From NCBI GenBank assembly GCA_014803905.1, contig JAAVAW010000001.1:1-19128 (forward strand): a DNA stretch of 19,128 nt, read 5' to 3'. The notes below the pieces were generated by a model, which saw only the letters and a list, made by a program, of their open reading frames with translations, was not told where the DNA came from and searched no databases. The DNA comes from Lactobacillus sp. (GTDB lineage Bacteria > Bacillota > Bacilli > Lactobacillales > Lactobacillaceae). Made by a program: the position numbers and the translations under genes. Positions 15,337 through 19,128 of this stretch are shown here, piece after piece. Numbering within the stretch: position 1 is the stretch's first letter; the number at the start of each line of letters is the position of its first letter.

Positions 15337-16081
15337 TGAAGAAAATATTTTAAAGGTCGAACATTTACAAAAAAGTTATGGTGACCATAAAGTTTTGCGT
15401 GATATCTCTTTTGACATAAATAAAGGGGAAATCATGACTATCATCGGACCATCTGGTGGTGGTAAGTCAACTATGCTTAGATGTATCAATTTATTGGAGG
15501 ATCCTACAGAAGGTAAGATCTTATTCCATGGTGACGACATCTTAGCCCCAAAATATGATTTAAATCATTATCGTTCAAAAGTTGGCATGGTTTTCCAGCA
15601 GTTTAATCTATTTAACAATAAAAATGTGCTTCAAAATTGTATGATTGGCCAGGAATCAGTCCTAGGCCGTTCAAAGAATGAAGCAGAAAAAGTTGCTCGT
15701 GAAAATCTTAAGAAAGTTGGAATGGAGGCATATGCTGAAGCAAAACCGGCCCAACTATCTGGTGGTCAACAACAACGTGTAGCTATCGCTCGTGCTATTT
15801 CAATGGATCCAGAAGTTTTGCTTTTTGATGAACCTACTAGTGCTTTGGATCCAGAAATGGTTGGTGAAGTTCTAAAAACTATGAGTAATTTAGCTAAAAC
15901 TGGTTTGACGATGGTTATTGTTACTCATGAAATGGGCTTTGCTCGGGATATTTCTAATCATGTAGTTTTCATGAGTGATGGAGTCATTACCGAGCAAGGA
16001 ACACCGGATCAAATCTTTAATCATCCTCAAGAAGAAAAAACAAAAAAATTCTTACGCAATTTCCGCAACGAACAATTCTAA
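15326..16081 (+). CDS. amino acid ABC importer ATP-binding protein (lysine transporter partner)
   Basis: A 251-residue cytoplasmic ATPase that powers the fused binding-protein/permease encoded just upstream. Walker A is GPSGGGKST at residues 41-49, the Q-loop is VFQQFNLFNN, the signature LSGGQQQR starts at 144, Walker B is LLFDEP with D168/E169, and the switch histidine is in VIVTHEMGFA. The sequence is typical of the polar amino acid (GlnQ/HisP-like) ATPase group and of normal length. The start is ATG at 15326, 12 bases after AAGGAGG and inside the end of the previous gene. It is the last gene of the lysine-regulated operon, followed directly by a strong terminator. Confidence 0.95.
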   Translation: MNNNEENILKVEHLQKSYGDHKVLRDISFDINKGEIMTIIGPSGGGKSTMLRCINLLEDPTEGKILFHGDDILAPKYDLNHYRSKVGMVFQQFNLFNNKNVLQNCMIGQESVLGRSKNEAEKVARENLKKVGMEAYAEAKPAQLSGGQQQRVAIARAISMDPEVLLFDEPTSALDPEMVGEVLKTMSNLAKTGLTMVIVTHEMGFARDISNHVVFMSDGVITEQGTPDQIFNHPQEEKTKKFLRNFRNEQF

Positions 16082-16113
16082 AAAGAAGACCTCTCAAAGA
16101 GGTCTTCTTTTTT
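16081..16113. terminator. terminator of the lysine transporter operon (likely bidirectional)
   Basis: AAGAAGACCTCT (16083-16094), loop CAA, AGAGGTCTTCTT (16098-16109), then TTTT. It is a perfect 12-bp stem, with A-rich sequence on the left side so it can also serve the convergent lipoprotein gene. Confidence 0.93.
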
Positions 16114-16117
16114 GCTT

Positions 16118-17011
16118 TTAATTATTATTTGTATTATTGGAAACATTCATTTTATTAATTACATCTTCTGAGAGTGAAGGCGCATTTTTAATTACTGTTG
16201 GTACATCAAGTTTTTGGTAGTTTCCAATCTTATCTATTGTTTCGCATTCTTTAATTTGCATACCCTTATACGTCATTTCAAAGAAAATTTTCTGAGATTC
16301 TACTTGATAAGTCTCTTTATTAATTACCTCTTTCATAGTTAATTTTTTTAGATGTGCATCCTTTAAAATTTCATCACTAATTCCTTGTCCAGTAGAATTT
16401 TGTCCTGTCATACTTAATGTACTCTGCACAAAGTTTTTAAATAATACTTTATCCCCATCAGTATCTACTTTTTCCAAGGAGAGCACGTATTTGTCTTTTT
16501 GATTAGTTAATTTTAATTTTTTTAATACTTCATCAGAGGGCTCAATAAATTCTTTAATATTTGATTGTAAATTTTCTTTTAAGGATTTTACATCTAAAAT
16601 TCCTTCATTATTTTTTATTGGCACCTTGTACCATTGATTATTGCTAGGAGCAAGATAGATATTTTTACTATCTACCCAATTTTTACTAGTAGATCTTACT
16701 TCTCCCGCACTACTCTTTGTATTCATTTCTACAATAAAGGGTTTATTTTTAAAAGCTCCCTTAATATTGCTTTTCATGACATTATCATTGCCAAGAGTGA
16801 TTTCCATATTCAAATTTAAATATCCATTATTGATTGGATGATTTTTTATTTTATTAACTACATCTTCAACACTTAATTTGTTTTTTTGAAGAATAGTTTG
16901 ATTTATTTGAGTATTAGGATGATGGGATGGAGCTGTAACTTTACTACATGCTTGTAATGACATTAAAATACTAATGCCAAAAGCCGGCCACGCCAATCGT
17001 TTTTTCTTCAT
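16118..17011 (-). CDS. predicted lipoprotein, DUF6612-like
   Basis: A 297-residue exported protein. The N-terminus is basic and hydrophobic and ends in a lipobox L-Q-A-C with C22 as the lipidation site (Gln at -2 is slightly unusual). The mature protein has the pattern of the LolA/LppX-like DUF6612 lipoproteins: repeated amphipathic beta strands such as GYLNLNMEITLGN, WYKVPIKNNEG, KYVLSLEKVD and IFFEMTYKGMQI. This family is thought to form an open barrel that may hold a hydrophobic ligand. The family assignment is by overall pattern rather than a signature motif, so it is moderate. The start is ATG at 17011 after AAAAGGAG. It follows a terminator and is probably a single gene. Confidence 0.82.
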   Translation of the reverse strand: MKKKRLAWPAFGISILMSLQACSKVTAPSHHPNTQINQTILQKNKLSVEDVVNKIKNHPINNGYLNLNMEITLGNDNVMKSNIKGAFKNKPFIVEMNTKSSAGEVRSTSKNWVDSKNIYLAPSNNQWYKVPIKNNEGILDVKSLKENLQSNIKEFIEPSDEVLKKLKLTNQKDKYVLSLEKVDTDGDKVLFKNFVQSTLSMTGQNSTGQGISDEILKDAHLKKLTMKEVINKETYQVESQKIFFEMTYKGMQIKECETIDKIGNYQKLDVPTVIKNAPSLSEDVINKMNVSNNTNNN

Positions 17012-17061
17012 TTAATACTCCTTTTTTGCTTTTTGATTATATTAATCATTTTAAACTAAAT

Positions 17062-17099
17062 TAATTAAAAAAATAAAAAAAGAGGGTAAAACCTCTTTT
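17062..17099 (-). terminator. terminator of the HD-HNH operon
   Basis: AAAAGAGG (17078-17085) and CCTCTTTT (17092-17099) form the stem. Read on the minus strand it is followed by TTTTTTATTTTTTT. The hairpin overlaps the stop codon of the HNH gene. Confidence 0.82.
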
Positions 17100-18021
17100 A
17101 AATAATATCTAAATCTTTATTTTCTTTTGCTAGCTTCCAACCTGCTTCAAAATATTCTTTTCGAGTATGGCGTAAACTATCATAGTCACTCTGTAAACTA
17201 TCAATAGCATCATGAAGCTTTTTATTTTGCTTGCGCATTGCATTTAACTCAGGATCATTTATTACACCACGTAAATGAACCTGTCCCGCTAAATCTCGCT
17301 TTGCTTGGGAAAACTCTTCTTTTAAATTAGCCAAAGTATTTTCATATTGAACTAATTTTTTATTAACTACAGTTAGCCGATCATTTAATTCAATAAATAA
17401 TTTATACGGCATATTAGATTTTATACGATTACATTCACTACAAGATAAAATCAAATTATCTTTATCATTATTTTGTGATAATGATACTGGATCTTTATGA
17501 TCTACACTGGTTCCTTTGCGCCCACAATATTGACAGCGATAATTATATTTTCGACGAATTTGTTCACGATCAATATAGTCTAATTCATTTAGAGAAAAGT
17601 TTATCGTTAGACCCAATTTTTGCATATTAATAGCAAAATCAACATTATTTCCTGGGACATAATTTATAATTCCATCTTCACTATTAATAATTGCGTGATT
17701 AAAATCTTTTTGAGAAATTTGTTGCTGAGCTACTTCATTACTATCGTAATCTTGAATAAAGGATTCATACTGCTTGCGCTTATCTGAACTTATTAGAAAT
17801 TCTTCTTTAGTTAATTTATTACTTTCTGTTTTTTTACCTTCATAACCATATAACATTACTAAGGCTACATCTTGTACAACCTTATTTTCAAAATTAGCTG
17901 GATTAAGTCCTCTTGTAATACAAATATCACAAATACTTGTTAATTTTGGATTCATGAGGCCTGATTTTTTAAAATGTAAACTATTAATCCTTAACCCACA
18001 TGAAGCACATTGAAACTTCAC
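17098..18021 (-). CDS. HNH endonuclease-domain protein with N-terminal zinc finger and C-terminal coiled coil
   Basis: A 307-residue protein in three parts. The N-terminus has a zinc-finger-like pair, C5-x2-C8 and C31-x2-C34. Residues 157-204 form an HNH nuclease core (RRKYNYRCQYCG, SVDHKDP, NLILSCSECNRIKSN): C163/C166 and C194/C197 should bind structural zinc, and D174-H175 with N189 and N198 match the catalytic ββα-metal motif. Residues about 213-295 form a predicted coiled coil (LKEEFSQAKRDL, KLHDAIDSLQSDYDSL). The region between (40-150) is unassigned. The GTG start at 18021 follows the stop of the HD gene with no gap (TAA-GTG), with GGGAG upstream, so translation is coupled. Target DNA or RNA is unknown; it could be a defence nuclease, a mobile-element remnant or a processing enzyme. 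Confidence 0.82.
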   Translation of the reverse strand: MKFQCASCGLRINSLHFKKSGLMNPKLTSICDICITRGLNPANFENKVVQDVALVMLYGYEGKKTESNKLTKEEFLISSDKRKQYESFIQDYDSNEVAQQQISQKDFNHAIINSEDGIINYVPGNNVDFAINMQKLGLTINFSLNELDYIDREQIRRKYNYRCQYCGRKGTSVDHKDPVSLSQNNDKDNLILSCSECNRIKSNMPYKLFIELNDRLTVVNKKLVQYENTLANLKEEFSQAKRDLAGQVHLRGVINDPELNAMRKQNKKLHDAIDSLQSDYDSLRHTRKEYFEAGWKLAKENKDLDII

Positions 18022-18669
18022 TTAATCATTATCTCCCATTAATAAAATACTAAAAGCAATTCTTTGCATCTTATCCTTAGCTGCAAAATCTCCCTCAAAT
18101 AGGTCTGGCAAAATTTTCTTGATAAAGTATTGCACACATACTAAATCATCAAAGTCTTTTATTGTTTCAAGACTTTCTCTGAACATTTGCATATAAACTG
18201 GATTTGGATTACCTAATTCAATTTCACCATAAGCTTCATAAAGTAAATCTAATTTATCACATACTGATAAAATTTTACCTTCCAAAGTATCATCTTTAGC
18301 TTCAGACAACCGATTACGATAAATTTCTTGAAATTCTTCAGGTATTTCATCCTTAATAAATTTATCAGTCATTGTTTCTTCTACTTCACCAATCATTTTT
18401 CTAAGCTCTGGTGTTGCATATTTAACTGGTGTTTTTATGTCTCCAATAAAGCGTTCGGTATAATCATGATTTAAGCTCTTTTCATAAAGGGCCTTCCAAT
18501 TAACTTCTTTTCCACCAATAACTTCTTCAATATCACCCATCATTTGAGCAAGTTCAGCAGTTCTGAATGAGTGATCCGCAACTGAATGATGTTGATATTT
18601 AAAATACCCTGGAGCTCGATCGATTGACTCTAAACTATTAAAACCTTGAATATATGCATTTAAACCCAT
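18022..18669 (-). CDS. HD-domain phosphohydrolase, YfbR-like (5'-deoxynucleotidase family)
   Basis: A 215-residue HD hydrolase. Metal ligands align with E. coli YfbR, a dNMP phosphatase: H33 in HSVADHS, H68-D69 in LNHDYTERFIGD, and D138 in SVCDKLD. E72, D77 and the TPVKY segment (80-84) are also kept, as is R18. The residue after R18, Trp in YfbR and linked to deoxyribose selectivity, is Ala here, so substrate preference may differ. The expected reaction is removal of phosphate from nucleoside monophosphates. The start is ATG at 18669 after AAAAGGAG, with a TATAAT box on the minus strand at 18695-18700. The HNH gene follows immediately, making a two-gene operon. Confidence 0.87.
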   Translation of the reverse strand: MGLNAYIQGFNSLESIDRAPGYFKYQHHSVADHSFRTAELAQMMGDIEEVIGGKEVNWKALYEKSLNHDYTERFIGDIKTPVKYATPELRKMIGEVEETMTDKFIKDEIPEEFQEIYRNRLSEAKDDTLEGKILSVCDKLDLLYEAYGEIELGNPNPVYMQMFRESLETIKDFDDLVCVQYFIKKILPDLFEGDFAAKDKMQRIAFSILLMGDND

Positions 18670-18767
18670 TATCTCTACTCCTTTTCATTTACTAATTATA
18701 AAAGATATTAAAAATTTGTATTATGTTACCAGAACTAAAGACTTGATGCAAATTTTATTTTTAATAC

Positions 18768-18805
18768 AAAAAAAGAGAGAATGTAAAACTACATTCTCTC
18801 TTTTT
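18768..18805. terminator. strong terminator after the 46-residue protein gene
   Basis: GAGAGAATGTA (18775-18785), loop AAAC, TACATTCTCTC (18790-18800), flanked by seven A and five T, so it can act on both strands. It lies 11 bases after the stop of the small minus-strand gene and isolates it from the HD-HNH operon. Confidence 0.92.
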
Positions 18806-18815
18806 GTAAAATCAA

Positions 18816-18956
18816 TTACTTGTTTTCATCAGCGGCAGCTTTATTTAAGAAAGCAACAACTTCTGCAGCTCTCTTTACACGTGCCTTGGAGTTCTTCTTG
18901 TTCTTAGGTCTTAAGTTAGGAGTAACACCAGTGTTATAGTTTTCACCTTTACGCAT
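18816..18956 (-). CDS. 46-residue basic protein
   Basis: A short gene with all the marks of real expression: a promoter (TTGCCA, 18-base spacer, TATGAT at 19030-19001), ribosome binding site GAGAGGAAG eight bases before the ATG at 18956, and a strong terminator just after the TAA. The product begins MRKGENYNTGVTPNLRPKN and has a lysine/arginine-rich middle (KNKKNSKARVKRAAEV), then an acidic end (AAADENK). It has no signal peptide, membrane segment or cysteine. The charge suggests binding to RNA, DNA or ribosomes, which is inference. I do not recognise a named family. Confidence 0.75.
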   Translation of the reverse strand: MRKGENYNTGVTPNLRPKNKKNSKARVKRAAEVVAFLNKAAADENK

Positions 18957-19000
18957 AGATCTATACTTCCTCTCAATAAAATTTTCGAAAATCTTTTATT

Positions 19001-19030
19001 ATCATATCATGAACCCAATATAAATGGCAA
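19001..19030 (-). promoter_or_regulatory. promoter of the 46-residue protein gene
   Basis: On the minus strand TTGCCA (19030-19025), an 18-base spacer and TATGAT (19006-19001) form a near-consensus sigma-A-type promoter. The short 5' leader contains the perfect palindrome ATTTTCGAAAAT at 18981-18992. Confidence 0.6.
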
Positions 19031-19053
19031 GAAGACTTTAAAATTAAAGGCTA

Positions 19054-19128
19054 CTAGCAGATTTTTCCACCCATTTTTTCCATTTCTTCTTTAGTTAACT
19101 TTTTGGTGCTATCCGTATTAATAGTGAC
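19054..19128 (-). CDS. 3' end of a gene entering from the right
   Basis: The last 24 codons of an open frame that continues beyond the window, ending KKLTKEEMEKMGGKIC and TAG. The visible part is hydrophilic, with a lysine/glutamate helix and a C-terminal cysteine. No family can be assigned from so little, and it is not certain the frame is a gene. The spacing to the promoter of the 46-residue gene (24 bases) is compatible with a gene end. Confidence 0.4.
   Translation of the reverse strand, partial: VTINTDSTKKLTKEEMEKMGGKIC

Noticed and set aside
16634..16819. Plus-strand open frame inside the lipoprotein gene
   Set aside because: Antisense shadow without ribosome binding site or recognisable protein features.
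18716..18907. Plus-strand open frame near the right end
   Set aside because: It reads through the terminator hairpin and is antisense to the 46-residue gene.
1..19128. CRISPR array, tRNA/rRNA, insertion sequence or prophage
   Set aside because: No regularly spaced repeats, tRNA-like cloverleaf, transposase or phage structural gene was seen on reading the window.

Overview
The window looks like chromosome from a low-GC Gram-positive bacterium, most likely Lactobacillus or a close relative. The DNA is AT-rich by eye. Nearly every gene has a strong AGGAGG-type ribosome binding site, and GTG starts are frequent. The protein set (a DUF1002 secreted protein, a DUF915 hydrolase, Cls, Prs with an N-terminal extension, a lysine-riboswitch-controlled ABC importer) is typical of lactobacilli. 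The species cannot be fixed from the sequence alone. No rRNA, tRNA, CRISPR array, transposase or phage gene is visible.

Layout. 1-3813 is a minus-strand block: a partial TetR-type regulator, an amino acid permease, ribose-phosphate pyrophosphokinase (prs, with its own terminator) and a short alpha/beta-hydrolase lacking the nucleophile serine. 3907-4955 holds a small plus-strand hypothetical gene that converges on a family 2 glycosyltransferase. 5085-10311 is a plus-strand cell-surface block: secreted DUF1002 protein, ABC exporter half-transporter, DUF915 hydrolase and cardiolipin synthase, most separated by terminators. A small membrane-protein gene (minus) converges on cls through a bidirectional terminator.

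11062-13392 reads as a DNA-alkylation-damage neighbourhood: an O6-alkylguanine transferase homologue whose acceptor cysteine is serine, an overlapping TerC-family membrane protein, a DUF488 protein (minus), and a 3-methyladenine glycosylase with an unusual pocket residue. 13389-16113 is a complete lysine-uptake unit: promoter, L-box riboswitch, terminator, fused substrate-binding/permease gene, ATPase gene, terminator.

16118-19128 is again minus strand: a lipoprotein, a tightly coupled pair (YfbR-like HD phosphohydrolase plus a zinc-finger HNH protein), a 46-residue basic protein with its own promoter and terminator, and the last 24 codons of a gene entering from the right.

Points most worth a second look are the Ser-for-Cys alkyltransferase-like protein, the HD-HNH pair, the nucleophile-less hydrolase, and two convergent gene pairs in which the terminator of one gene lies inside the coding 3' end of the other. 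No single locus is clearly a new defence or biosynthetic system.
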